Of a DNA stretch of 64,000 nucleotides, positions 33,379 through 45,829 are shown piece after piece. Position 1 is the stretch's first letter. Each line of letters opens with the position of its first letter. Origin of the DNA: Gnetum montanum. Taxonomy: Eukaryota > Streptophyta > Gnetopsida > Gnetales > Gnetaceae. The stretch is from positions 308,784 through 372,783 of the forward strand of contig MNCI01019108.1 of NCBI GenBank assembly GCA_015680685.1, given 5' to 3'. The translations under genes and the position numbers were made by a program. Under the pieces are notes generated by a model. That model saw only the letters and a program-made list of their open reading frames with translations. It was not told the origin of the DNA and did no database searches.

Positions 33379-33982
33379 GTGTGTAGCTGCATATGCATCA
33401 GATCTCCTGTTTCTGGAAACTGGTGCACGGCCTCATCGAAAGAAGGGTGAAAGCGTAAATCTCCTCAGTCTGGACCACTCGTAATTTCTAGACCTGTGAA
33501 TTTGCATTAATTAATTGGTTTAGTAACCAGCGATATTGTTAGAACTGGTCTCTGTCAAATGAGAATTGCTGAGGGTTCGGCAAACGTTAAGCAACTTATA
33601 ACATCTTATTGCTTTGAATGTGTTTGTCCAGGATGTGGTTTCATAAGTCATTCAGAGCTGACGAGTGGTTGCTATATGTGGTAAATTTTTAATATATAAA
33701 TCATGTATGGGTTTTTATTTATTTTACTGTATTGTAAGGGTGCCTTTAATAAGATATACGGGGTTTCATTGACAGAGTGAAAGCCCAACTACAAGCGGTG
33801 GTAGATCCTTCATTGTTGGTCATATGTACACTAAATCTGGACAGGCAAGTCTCTAACCTATCATGAGAGTTCAACGTGAAGTTTTCAGTTTCAGGGTCTG
33901 AAATATTTCTTAAATGCAGCTGGTCGTGTCTGTTACCCAAGAAGGATTAGTCAGGAAAAGACAGCTTCCATCAAAACTTTAA
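33379..33982 (+). CDS. Peroxisomal acyl-CoA thioesterase (TesB/ACH2-like), last four exons
   Basis: Exons 33,379-33,480, 33,632-33,680, 33,776-33,844 and 33,920-33,982 join without frame change. They give [25 protein letters not shown] joined to [34 protein letters not shown] and [20 protein letters not shown] then TAA. This is the C-terminal hot-dog domain of acyl-CoA thioesterase II, with the SLDHSMWFH block, which hydrolyses acyl-CoA to free acid and CoA. The final SKL is a type 1 peroxisomal signal. Introns are 151, 95 and 75 bases; the third has a GC donor (cag/gcaagt). The first exon starts with the third base of a codon, so upstream exons must exist but are not seen. They may lie beyond the transposon nest, or this is a detached 3' fragment. 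No stop or shift is visible. I am sure of the family, less of activity. Confidence 0.88.
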
Positions 33983-34975
33983 ATTGGATGTAATTTATAG
34001 TTAGCCATGACGACCTTGTATTTCCACTTGATTTTCATTGCATTTTTGCTCCAAACCATTTCAACAGATAGTTGGAAATGCAAACCAGCTAACAAACATA
34101 TGTCTAGAGTAGAACTTCGGATCAGTCTTTGTACTTAATTCTCTGTATAAAAGTTTGATTTCGCAAGTTTCGTAACTTTGACACAGATGGCGAACCTCCG
34201 GCACACAACTTGCTTTGATGTTAAAATCTTGATCTAAATTCCAGGTCGCATCCATAAATCAACTTTGAACAGCAGACAAATTTATAAAGAAAGTTAAGTT
34301 TGACGGCAAATTTTCTTGCATTTGAAAATCTAATATTCAATAAATTTATAAAATGAAATAAAATTAACCTGAATTAGAATGTAGTAATTGGATTAATTGA
34401 AAGTGAAATTTTCACTTATAGTCATTGAGACTCTTTGGATTTTTCGGTAATAATGAAGCCTTAACCGAAGATTACACAGAAATTGTTTTGCACAAACAAA
34501 AAAAAAAAGCATTAAAATTATAAAATAAGATTCACCAAGTTTTTGGAAACTTTTTGGAAATCAAGTTTCCAAATAATGATATTCTGTTTATCCAAATTAA
34601 GTGTTTTATGTAATAGAGGGAATTGAAAAATTAGCTTTTATAAAAATTGTAGATCCAAAAAGATTATACACTGAATTAGTAAAATGGGGTATAGGGTTTG
34701 GAAAAGGACTTGGAAAATATTTAATGGAGATCAAATTGGTTTAACAAGATAATGGATGATTAGTAGAGCTATTAATTTTTTACTACATTCACTAAGATTC
34801 TTCTATCTATTAATTTGTTTATCCATAAGTTAGCATTACCCACTAGAATCCAACGCCTTGGATTTTCCATGATAATTGCTGATCATGATTTAGTAATTAG
34901 TTTGCAAAATTGTGTAGAACCATTTTGGAGGAAAAAAAGTGTTCGATAAAAAGTAATTTACATGTAGTGTTATGA
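33983..34975. other. Thioesterase 3' UTR and unassigned AT-rich DNA
   Basis: A possible polyadenylation signal aataaa lies at about 34,339-34,344. No further gene or repeat is recognised up to the start of LINE D. Confidence 0.4.
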
Positions 34976-35295
34976 TCAAATCGACAAACATGATGGGTGA
35001 ACTTGTGGATCTAGGAGGTGGTGGCCTTTGGCAAGAGGGGGATTCCAGTTCATAAAAGCTAAGGCTTGCGACAGGGGAGATTTTGGTGTTGACAAGAATA
35101 GTGCAGGGTGTAAGTCTCCTTTGTAAATGCCTTATAGGACATGGCATGGTTTCATGAGGAATCCATAGTGAACTATGGTGATTCTAACTACACATATATC
35201 AATGGCTTTAAAGGCCTTGAAGTCTATATTTTTAGAAAAGCCTTGGAGGCACAACGATAACAATTTTGTTTTGTGCTAGTAGGCATGTTTAATAG

Positions 35296-36108
35296 ATGCA
35301 TGCCAACCATTCGGAAGGTATAAGCATGGGCCTTGTAGGTGTGGTTGGGGTTTTGGTGCAAGTCAACCCTTTGCAAGATATTGTTATCATATTTATTTTT
35401 GTAGAAGAGAACGATATGATTTTGGTGGAATCAATGCTTGCTTGTCATGTAGGTCATTTGATTATGCAAGTGAAAAAATGGATTCCAAGACATATGCTAG
35501 CATAGGCGTTCAATGGGAAGATCCAAACCAAATGATGGCTAGCAATGTGGATACACCTTCCTAGGTTGCCTATTGAGTTTTGGTCTAAGGGTGTCTTGCA
35601 TTGTATTGCTAAGATTTTTGGAAAACTTCTCATGATTGATTTAAGGACCTTCAATGGTATCCCCAAGTTAGTTGCAATAAGTTGTGTTTGGATGTTGAAG
35701 GACTCAAGTTCTTTTCTAAATCATATTGGAAGGCCCACATGGCATTTCTAACAATTATTCTATTGCAATTATACTAATGTTTGCATGTATGGGATCATAA
35801 GGGTCATATCTCAACATATTGTTTGGCAAACCTTAGGGCACGCAAGCATAATTAGGAGAGAGTCCAACTTGTTGAACCCACACCTAGCCAAACAAATCTA
35901 GGTCCAAATCCCTTGCATGATACTTGGGTCCTTCATTGGTTTTAGGGACAACATCAAAGAAGGGGAAGGACGTGATCACCCTTGTCATAAATCCCTTCAA
36001 AAAGAGATTGCAAGCATTACCCTTGTCTATTTACATCCTTCCCTCCATGTCTCCTCATCTTCCCTCCAATTTACTAGTCAATTTGATGTTTGTTACAATC
36101 TGTATTAG
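35296..36108 (+). pseudogene. LINE D ORF1 (DUF4283-like)
   Basis: Segments IIFIFVEENDMILVESMLAC and MWIHLPRLPIEFWSKGVLHC, with IAKIFGKLLMIDLRT, follow the DUF4283 pattern of plant LINE ORF1: F-x-F ... VW-x-x-LP-x-LP-x-E-x-W ... IA-x-x-x-G-x-x-x-x-x-D. Stops interrupt it between 35,500 and 35,545. No zinc knuckle is clearly seen. ORF1 normally binds element RNA. Confidence 0.7.
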
Positions 36109-36235
36109 ACATCTAACGGAAATAGTAGACGTCTATCCCAAGTTCAGATATGTTAGAATAGACATCTATAAATCAAGTTGGATGTCTATTATGCAACTTA
36201 GATGTCTAACTATTAGGGTAGACGTCTAACTTGCT
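36105..36235. repeat. Cluster of AGACGTCTA-like palindromic words
   Basis: At least six copies of (a/t)agac(a/g)tcta or its complement occur in 130 bases, for example tagacgtcta at 36,126 and 36,221. A related cluster with ggacatct and gacgtctag occurs at 48,447-48,610. It resembles the U3 word clusters of the LTRs here and may be an old LTR fragment lying in LINE D. Confidence 0.55.
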
Positions 36236-36439
36236 AGAGCCAAATTTAAAGATGCTTATTTTGAGGTCTGAAACCTCTGAACACCTTCAAACAAGTTCCT
36301 ATAACCCCAGAACCTCCTAGACTCATCAAAATAAATCCAAGACACTTCCAAACATGCCAAAACTCCAAGGAAATATCCCATCATTAGAGAGATGTTACAT
36401 TGGCCTATTTGATGTCCACATCACCAAGCTTTGCTTTTC

Positions 36440-37141
36440 TAGCTTGTGGATTTAGTGGTGGGTTAGCATGTTTATGGAGGGATCGTGTATAGTTTAGTTA
36501 ATCTATTACTTCTTTTCACATGCTAGTATAGTTGGAGAAGGGGTTATGATTTTGAATGTTTATGGTCCAACTTGCAATACTCAAAGGAGTACTTTCAAGC
36601 TAGATTTTGTGAATATTGGATAAGAGGACTAGATAATTAGTAGTGATCAAAGTCTCATTAGGCATACGAAGGAAAGGTCGAGCTACTCCACTCACAATGT
36701 GAATGCTTAATTCTTTGTTGATCTAAAATAGGGAGGTGATCTTGGGGAGTTGCAAATACCCCCGTGTTGTTTCACTTGAAAGGGGCCCAACTTAAATGGA
36801 TAATGTATTGCTTCTTAGCTGGACAAATTTCTTCTTCCTAGATTTGTCTAGATTTCTCATTGCCTCACCGATAAGGCTCTTCTTTGGTTGTATGCAAATC
36901 ACAAATCCATTTTGTGTGAATGGGTTGGCAGTCAACATTTAGGGCCAATTTTAAGTTCAAGAATGTGTGGCTATAGAAAGAACTTTAAGAATGAGCTCAA
37001 TTGAATTTGGGATGGTAATTTCTAGGAAGGTGGGTACAAAAAGATCTTTAGCAAGCTAAATGAATTTAAGTGATGTTGCAAAAAATCTCAAAAATAATCT
37101 TGGCTTTGGGCTACCTAAGTAATAGTTGATATGATAGTTAA
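36440..37141 (+). pseudogene. LINE D endonuclease (partial)
   Basis: GLACLWRD, then VMILNVYGPTCNTQRSTF (from about 36,540), is the endonuclease Y-G-P strand. FKFKNVWL near 36,950 matches the block before RT. The N-terminal WNxRG and GDFN motifs are not seen. It is heavily decayed. Confidence 0.6.
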
Positions 37142-38034
37142 TGATGAGTCATGATTTGCCTGGCCTTGACATTAGAGCCTTAACACTTGACGAATCGTTG
37201 TTTTCTATCTACTCCAACATCGAGTATGCAATGTCAAGGTCTGGATGCGATGTCAGGTATTCGACGTCAAGGTATATACCTTGGCCTATAAATACAACGT
37301 TTGGGCTTCCGTTTTGAGTCAATTTTGCATTAGTTTTTCATAGTTTTATCAATAGAGTAGTTGAATTCTTGTAGTTTTATTTCGTAATCTTAGAGAATAG
37401 TCAATGAGTGCCCACAAAGTGGATTTGAGTTAGTTGTATGAAGTCTTATTCGACTGGCAATGTACGTGGACATATTCCATGAATGGTAGTAAGATCAAGA
37501 TTGATTCTTATTCATTGTAGTACTTTGACTTAGATTAGATTTACTTTCCATGCAATTTACTTTCATGTACTTAGTTAATATTTACATTTTCATGCATGTT
37601 AATTAATTAAGCACATAAGTACGATCGCTTCGAGCATGCATATGACTCTTGGTAATCTCAGCAACGCTTAATGTTTGGAACTCAACAGCCTTATATGTGT
37701 TCAAGATGTGCACGAGAAGTGGGATTGGATACTTATGTTAAGGTAGTTGATTATTAATTAGCAATTAGATTAGTTGAATTGATTACAAATTAAGTTTCAA
37801 CCTATTGTTAATTATAGAACAATAAAATATAAAATAATAAAAATCATATGCCTCACTCTGGACTAAACCATACATAACAAAGCTACCACTAGTCCAAGTG
37901 GGAAGACAACAAACTACGATCAAGGCATAGCAATCTAAATGCCACAACTAGTCCCATCCATAGAATTTGATTGGATCGTGCGTGAATGCTTGTGATTCAT
38001 ATGGTTTGGCATAAGGGTACCTCGTCGCTCATCA
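37142..38034 (+). repeat. 5' LTR of element C
   Basis: U3 carries repeated gatgtcNNgtat-type words (37,215-37,265) just upstream of TATAAATA at 37,287-37,294. It ends ggtacctcgtcgctcatca. Its partner is 42,733-43,654. The reverse-oriented solo LTR at 53,423 is the same family. Confidence 0.92.
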
Positions 38035-38035
38035 T

Positions 38036-38053
38036 TGACGTCATTGTCAGGGA
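38036..38053 (+). other. Primer binding site of element C
   Basis: TGACGTCATTGTCAGGGA starts one base after the LTR. It is a decayed complement of a tRNA-Asp 3' end. Confidence 0.7.
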
Positions 38054-38158
38054 TGGTGCTAGGTATCTAGATTAGTTATATTATATGTGATCACTATAAA
38101 GTTATTAACGATCCATCAATATAAATATTTTAAGTTACACATGTTATCAATTAAAACC

Positions 38159-40640
38159 AGGTCTTCTTCACATAGGACCAATAATGCATCGTATGATGAG
38201 AACACTTGTAGGAGAAATGATAGGATATATATTGAAGAAAATTGGAGTGAACAACCTCAAGCAGGGATTTTCTATGCTCATTTAGACCCTTGCTACACTC
38301 AAAGACAATGTTCAATTGGTGCAGAAAATCCTAGAGGAGATGGAGAAAGTCCTAGAACAAGGAGGGCCTCAAGGACCTCCTCTAAACTTAGACAAGATAA
38401 ATCAAGGGACCATAGGGAGAACTATAGAAGCCTTGGTGATTCTCCCAGTTCCTCATCTTCCTCTTCCTCTTCAACATCTAGTTCTAACAAAGATGAACAT
38501 AGGTATAGAGATAGAGCTCCACTACAAGGTCAAGATAAAGATAGAAATCAAACCCAACGACAAAATCAAAGATATCACAAGGAGCATAGACAATATCGTC
38601 ACAATCAAATGAATAAAGATAGAAATTTTTATCACAACATGTCTGATGACGATGAATCATTGTTGGCCACTAAGAGCCTGATGGAAATCCTAAAGGCAAT
38701 TAAGATACCTCATAGGCATTGCAGGGACAATCGCTTATACAATACAAACAATATCCCTAAATTTGTAGGAGGCTACAACTCGGATCCACAACATCATATA
38801 CAAGCCTTCCATGATGCTTGTGCCTCATACAATATTGAAAACAAATGACAAAAGCTTAAGCTCTTTCCGAGGACACTGATCGACAAAGCTAAAAGTTGGT
38901 ATAGATTGTTGGAACCAAGTTCCATTCACTAGTGGTCCATGTGTTGGAACTTTTCAATGAAAATTACCAAACCTATGAGACAGTGTCCAACTTAAGAAAA
39001 AAAATCCAAGAGTGGAAGCAAGAAAATCATGAACCCTTGGAAGTGGCCTTGGAAAGATACTATTCGCTACTACATAGATGCCCAGGCCATGGTTTCTCTA
39101 AGGAAAGGTAACTTTTCCACATCATAGATGGGTTTCATAATGAAACAAGGGAGGCCCTTGGGATGTATGCTCTAAGTCAATTATACGAGCTACAAACCCA
39201 TCAGTTCAAAGAGTTAATCCAACGTGTGGCAAAAGAAGATGGAGAGCTGTGTAGATGAGAGAATGTAGAGGAAAATATCTGGGATCCAACTTTGCAAAAG
39301 AAAAGCATCCATATCTATGATAAAGAAAAAGAGGTAGCTCTCAATGAGGTGATTTTACAATGGACCTTGCCAATACAAAATTCTATCATTGAGATTAAAG
39401 AAAAGTTGGATAAGATGTCGAAATCAATGAATGAGAAAGGTAAAACTTGCAAAGAAATCATAGAGGAGAGATAAGCACAAAATGAATCAAGTGATCATAA
39501 CAAAAGGAGGAAAAAGAACCAAGAAACAGCTGGGAACACTTTTAGGCAAGAAGGGGAAATGACCGTAGAAAAAGAGGTTATAGACTCAACCACTGAAGAG
39601 GATGGTGGATGTGACATTTTCTTATATGACCATCCAAAGGGCCATTGCCCAATCTTGTTGCATTTACATGAATATTGGGTAGAGGCATTAAATCCAAAGT
39701 TTGTACAAAAGTACATGTCCAGGAGATTTCCTCTTCCATGTAATAATTTTAAACAACCCCAAAACCAATCATACTATTCTGGGGGGACTTATTACCAACC
39801 TCAACACTAGCATCAACTATAGTGGCAACAACCACAATCGTGGGAGAGGCCACCACCAAACCAACCCTACCCTTACTACCAACCGAATCCATATGGATAT
39901 TATGTTCAACAATTTGTTTCCCTGACTGATTCTACTTCCACTACCTCAAATCACTATTACCACTCTCCCAAATATCAACATCCCACAACATCTTATATGA
40001 GGTCACCACCCCACATCTTTCATCCTTTGGCATATCCTTAATATTCTCATACTCACATGCCACCGCTAGCAACATAGGAAGGTTTGACACCACAATATCA
40101 ACAAATAGATATCACTTGTGTTGCAAATGTGCATAGACATGCTTATATCAATGGGCCTCAACCGCAACGTAGGAAACATCCCTTCTGGAGGAAAGGCCGT
40201 AAGTCGAAGCAAACCATGCATGGACTTGCCACATCATCCAAGCCAGCACAATGCAATCTGGTGCAATGCCTTCCTTTCACAACCAACATCCTCTAACCCT
40301 ACACAAAAGCCAACAACCATCACCACTCCAACACAAGACATAAACGATGAACCTATCGTTGTGGAAAGACAACAGAATCCATGCATCGCTGCTAAAGGGT
40401 GCAACTATGGGCCAAAAACTCAAAATATTAACATAACCCACAACAAAGCTAAGGAACAAGTGTATGAACAAAGGCCAATCTATGTAGTAGCCACTAAACC
40501 AGAAGACACCCTGTGGCTTGAAAATGAGATTTTAAGATTATTTCAAAGATGCATAGAGATAATGGATCTGCTTATTAGTTCTAGACTTAAGAAAATGGAC
40601 CAAATAAAGGACTTAGATGCATATATTTTACAAAAGTAAT
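38159..40640 (+). pseudogene. gag of element C
   Basis: It is homologous to gag of A along its length. It has the N-terminus from SSSHRTNNASYDEN (the Met codon of A corresponds to AGG at 38,159), a serine-rich tract, KSLMEILKAIKIPHRHCRDN, PQHHIQAFHDACASYN (to TGA 38,847), then in other frames KLKLFPRTL, CDIFLYDHPKGHCP (about 39,609) and HEYWVEALNPKFVQK. A Q/N/P/Y-rich tail runs to 40,640. The knuckle lacks one cysteine (C to F). Several stops and shifts are present. It is followed by AT-rich DNA, not by protease. Confidence 0.78.
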
Positions 40641-41232
40641 AAGTATTTTTCACCTATTTTTGATTTTACAATTTTTTATCATTTTCCTATTTCTTCCAAA
40701 ATTTTCTAATTCTTCATATGTTTTCCATTTCTTAATATTTTTCTTTTATTTATATTTTTCTCTTTTCTTGTGCCATTTTCTTTTTGCTTTATGAATGTAT
40801 TTTTATGTTTTTGTTAATAATATTGCCACATCATGATATAGAAGTTAATGCTATGTGTTGGGTTTTTGGTGTTATGCTATCAAGATGTTTGGGTAATTAA
40901 TTATGTAAAGTAGTGAGACCACCTCATCCATCCCTCCAGGTCTCTCAATAAAAGGTCTTTTTCATGGAAACAATTTGGTTCTTCTTTTATGAAACTAAAA
41001 TTAATCAATGATCATTGTATCTTGAAGAAAGAGGGAATGACCAAGTGGAAATGGCAAAGGTTGTGACCTCAAGGGGACTTGTTGGGGTCTCTTCTTGACT
41101 TCCTTCATGTGGTTTATGACTCCTCTTGGCATGTATCATCACTCCTCCATCGACCAATAAAAAGGAAGCTCTGTATTTGCAGGGTGTGGTTCCCATCCAA
41201 AACAAAAAAAGAAAAAAAAAACAAAAACAATA

Positions 41233-41319
41233 ATGGGAATTCAAAGCACACCCCTTAGACACAATAATGAGCTACAAGCACTGGTTATGGGGCTAGAAAG
41301 ACATGTTACCCATGCTTGA
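41233..41319 (+). pseudogene. Conserved short peptide frame in element C
   Basis: A 28-codon frame beginning MGIQSTPLRHNN and ending LERHVTHA is nearly identical to the minus-strand frame at 5987 in element B. It is the best conserved post-polymerase segment between the two. Surrounding sequence to about 41,900 is also homologous but unassigned. Confidence 0.5.
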
Positions 41320-42718
41320 AGGTTCTCCTCTAACTAAGGCCCTTTCTTCATTCTTCTCTTTTTGGAGTGATAATTGTTCTTTGTGGTGGTTATGGACTCA
41401 TGGTGGTCGGCAAGAAGGAACACATCAATGTGAGGTCACTAGTCATGGTATGGACTTGGTCTGAACTTGGACAAATAGGTATGTTGATCATTTTAATCAC
41501 ACTTGTCACAAGAACCTGTTGTGGACATGGTGAAGTACCTTACATCCCGATCTCTGCAATCCCTTCTCATTTCATTATTCACCTCACTACTGCATGCGAT
41601 TATGAGCCTTTTGGTTTTGCATAGTATAGTGCAACATCCTAACAACGATAGTTGTGTGTTGTTTGGAACAAAGGCATGGTCTACATTTAACTTCTCGAGT
41701 GTCCACGGACATCTATAGAAGTGGTTATGCAAGGGCATTATGGTAGGAGCCTACTTTGGGGAGGACCGACTTGCATAACTTTTGTTGATCATGGCTTTGA
41801 ACTAACCTTCACATCTTCCAGAACATCAATGATGGTTTCTTTGAATTTATGCATGATTTTGGGACTACTTCTCATTTGTTTCATTAATTTTTCCTACTTT
41901 TGTATTTCCATATCCATTAATATTTATTGGTCATCTTCTGAATTAGACCTTTGGTTTTAATTATTCAAAAACCCATGTGCTTTTGGAGTTACGCTTATTA
42001 GTCATGGGGGCTAGGGATGCCTGCTTTAAAATATTTGAAATTTTTCCAACATCCTATTTTTGAACATCATGGTAACTAATAGTATTTGATCAAAATAATG
42101 TGAACAACTTAATGATTCTAGTTACCTCATAGCCTTGGACAAAGTATGCTGTAATCACCTTGTGCTTAAACAAAAACTAAGGGATCTGACATGCATTAGG
42201 AATATTTACCGCAACTAATGTTGATCCTTTAATGACTGTAGGTGATGCTAAAAGAAACATCTAAGGAAGAAGGTCTTTTGCTAGGCATGAAAACAAAGCC
42301 AAGAGAGGAACAACGGAGGATATGACCATGGGCACATCATAGCACATACAAGATAGCAACTCAAGCTTCGTATGTTTGCTAGATCCATGGGGCAATGAGA
42401 AGAAATTTCAGTCCACCCTTCAAGAATGTTCTACATAACCAGAAAAGCATCGACATAACAATCAAGGTTAAAAGTCTGCCACCGCTAGCGGCAACAAGAA
42501 GAATCATCTTTAACAGATTCTTGAAGACCTCTACAAATTTTGTAATTTTTAAAGTCTGTCCAATATTTTTGTCACAATGTCATTTTGTATACATCCACTC
42601 AAATAAAATTTTGTAATGCAACACTCAAAGTCAGTTAATAGTTTGCATATCAATCAATAATCCCATACCTTCCCAATTTTGTTCCTCATTTTGTTTAACT
42701 CAAGGATGAGTTTTCATT

Positions 42719-42732
42719 CAGTCATGGAGGTA
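42719..42732 (+). other. Polypurine tract of element C
   Basis: gtcatggaggta lies immediately before the 3' LTR. Confidence 0.7.
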
Positions 42733-43654
42733 TGATGAGTCATGATTTGCCTGGCCTTGACATCAAAGCCTTGACATCTGATGAATCACTGTTTTCTATC
42801 TGCTTCAACGTCGAGTATGTGACATCGGAGCTGCGATGTCGGGTACGCGACGTCAGGGTCTGGATGCAACATCGGGTATTCGACATCGGGGTATATACTT
42901 TGGCCTATAAATACAACACCTGGGCTTCCGTTTTGAGTCAGTTTTGCGTTAGTTTTTAATAGTTTTGTCAATAGAGTAGCCAAATTCTTGTAGTTTTATT
43001 CTGTAATCTTAAAGAACAGTCAATGAGTGTCCACAAAGTGGATATGAGTTAGTTGTACGAAGTCTTATTCAATTGGCAATGTACTTGGACATATTCCATG
43101 AACGATAATAAGATCGAGATTAATTTTTATTCATTGTAGTACTTTGACTTAGATTAGATTTACTTTCCATGCAATTTACTTTTCGTGTACTTAGTTAATA
43201 TTTACATTTTCATGAATGTTAATTAATTAAGCACATAAGTACGATCACTCCGAGCATGTGTATGACTCTTCATAATCTCAGCAATGCTTAACTTTTGGAC
43301 CCCAACAACCTTATATGTGTTCAAGATGTGCACAGGAAGTGGGATTGGATACTTACATCAGAGTAGTTGATTATTAATTAGTAATTAGATTAGTTGAATT
43401 GATTACAAATTAAGTTTCAACCTATTGTTAATTGTAGAACAATAAAATATAAAATAATAAAAATCATATGCCTCACTCTGGACTAAACCATACATGACAA
43501 AGCTACCACTAGTCCAAGAGGAAAGACAGCAAACTACGATCAAGGCATAGCGATCTAGATGCCACAACTAGTCCCATCCACAGAATTCAATCGGATCATG
43601 CATGAACACTTGTGATTCATATGGTTGGGCATAGGGGTACCTCGCTGCTCATCA
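42733..43654 (+). repeat. 3' LTR of element C
   Basis: It aligns with the 5' LTR over its length. TATAAATA lies at 42,906-42,913. U3 has one more gatgtcggg-type unit than the 5' copy (42,813-42,890). Confidence 0.92.
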
Positions 43655-44099
43655 GTTAATATCTAGGCTTAAGTGAACTCCCTTCACAAATGGGAAGAGG
43701 TGATGGATGAATTAGTCATGATAGAAAGGGGTGTTTCCTATTTGATGCATGAGGAAATCTATTGGAAATAAAGATCAAACTGATGTAGTATAGAAGTGGC
43801 TGATCAAAATTCCTCATACTTCCATATGGTTGCTAGCAAGCATTACTAGAAGAAGTAGATGGTTTCTGTTCTTCCTAATCCTTAGGTTAACCTATAATTT
43901 GTTGTTGATCTCTTTTGTGATCTTGATCAAGTTAACATTAGGATGGATCCTACCCTCCTCCAAAGTATGGTACCACAACTCTTATCATAGGAAGACACTA
44001 ATTATCTCTAACAATCAGTCTCTAAGGTGGAAATGAGGAAGGTTGTAGCGGATTCATCAAAAACTAAGATGTTAGGGTGAACTGGCCAAAATTTTGAAT

Positions 44100-45180
44100 T
44101 TTTGAAAGCATATCGGGATATTATAGGTAGCAATATCAAGGCTATTTATGTTAGTGGGTTTCTCTCATAGGATCTTTTCTAAAGCATGGAATAATACTCA
44201 CATCATTCTTCCTCCCAAAAGATATTAGATTAACTCACTAACAAATCATTGTCCTATTAGTTTATGCAACAGTTTATAATAGATGATGTCTAAAATTCTA
44301 ATGATTAGCCTCAAAGCTCTTCTTCCTAGTGTAGTAGAGTAGGATCAGTTTGGCTTTATTCCTGGAAGGTCTATCTTAGACAATGTCATTGCAACTTACA
44401 AACTTGTGCATTGGGCTCATAATCATAGGCAAGAGATTTTCTTTCTTAAGCTTGATTTGATGAAAGCTTATGATTAGATGGATTAAGAAGCATTTGAGTG
44501 CACCTTGCAGTAGTTGGGATTTAGTAGTTGGCTTTGTAAGTTTGTCAACTACATGGTCACCACAATGAGGCTCTAGGTGTCGGTGCATAGCCCTCTCTCT
44601 TTTCAATTCTCTCTAGGCTGAGGTCTCAAGCATGACAATCTTCTCTCACATTGCCTATTTACTATTATTTTTGACAACCTATGCAAATGGCTACAAAGGA
44701 TGAATGTTGCTTCTTCTTTCCCTTGAAACTTGCTTTCTCTATCGTATGCAGATGATATTATTTTCTTCCCTACCTCAGTGCCTAAGGCCCATAAAGTCAA
44801 GTCAAGATTGATGGGCTTTTATTCCACAACCAATTTGGAGGTGAATTAAAATAAGATAAAATTGTATCATGTTGGGTGTCATCGGGATCAATTCCACGAG
44901 ATTTCCTGCATATTTGGATGCTTCACTAGCAATCTTCCTACTTCTTATTTGGGCCAACCACTGTTCATCGATCAAAAAGGGTTCTTGTGTTGAGAAAAAA
45001 AGTCTTGGACAAACTCCTAAAATCATTAGTCACTTGGAGAGATATGTTTCTATCTTTTGTTGATAAACTCACTTTAGCTAAGTTGGTTTTATCTAGCATT
45101 CCTATTTATAGTACCTTGGTTATGGCTCCCACAACATTCCTTCACAACCCTCCTCTTCCAACTCACCCCTCCCCATAGGC
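44100..45180 (+). pseudogene. LINE D reverse transcriptase
   Basis: HIILPPK, PISLCNS, KILMISLKALLPSVVE and DQFGFIPGRSILDNVIATYK (about 44,342) are followed by FFLKLDLMKAYD, LSYADDIIFF (about 44,740-44,770) and a palm/thumb remnant. These are canonical LINE RT blocks with catalytic YADD intact. Many TAG/TAA codons interrupt the frame, for example after KAYD. Confidence 0.85.
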
Positions 45181-45829
45181 CTATTTTATCTCTCAAACCA
45201 ACCACTTGATCCACAATTTCCTTTGGATGAGGTCAAAGGAGTGTTGAAGATTTCATCTAGTAGCCAAGGACAAAGCAATGACTTATGTGAAGGTGTAGGA
45301 CTATGGTCTATGAAATTTTGACAAATAAGTGCTTTTGTTAGTAGTTCAACTAGCTTGGGAGGTTTGTCCATGATCTAACAAATCTTGAATTCATTACATT
45401 CATGAGCATTATCAAAATTTATGGAATGGAACTACTTGCTCTTTGGAGGTTTGGAAGACAATTGTGAAAGGTTGGAATTTTTTATTGTTCCTAAGATGCT
45501 AGTGTTTTAAGCCAACAAACATTCCTATTACATTGCTTCCAGCTAAGAAAGATGCCTCCAAACCCATTGGTGAGGCCTTTTCAATTGCTATGTGATATCT
45601 CCAAGAGAACCCTTATTCTTAGGTTAGCAACCAGTTTGTTACTGGTGATTGGTAGTCCCTTCCCATCCAAGTTAATGACGAGATAAGGGATTAATTTAAG
45701 AGTATTTGTAACCTCTTCCAAGATTACCATCCCTCAAGGTTATCCTAAACAAATACTCGTAGCTTCAATGATATGAATCAAGAGCAATGGGTCTCAAGTC
45801 TATTCAAGAAACTATTTAAATTGTCATGG

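Larger units (their letters stand above)
34980..37141 (+). mobile_element. LINE D, 5' part (ORF1 and start of ORF2)
   Basis: This is a LINE of a different lineage from copies 1-3, AT-rich and decayed. ORF1 (about 35,296-36,080) and part of the endonuclease (36,440-37,140) are recognisable. At 37,142 it is interrupted by element C. It resumes at 43,655 with RT, because the two sides share the 5-bp duplication gttaa. Confidence 0.8.
37142..43654 (+). mobile_element. Non-autonomous Ty3/gypsy element C
   Basis: LTRs 37,142-38,034 and 42,733-43,654 are TGATGAG...TCATCA, with perfect TSD gttaa (37,137-37,141; 43,655-43,659), tRNA-Asp-like PBS and PPT. The 4.7-kb interior has gag (38,159-40,640) and a post-polymerase segment (41,228-41,900) homologous to element B near 5,770-6,000 on its minus strand. 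Protease, RT, RNase H and integrase are absent, so it is an internally deleted derivative of the B-type family. It lies inside LINE D. Confidence 0.9.
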
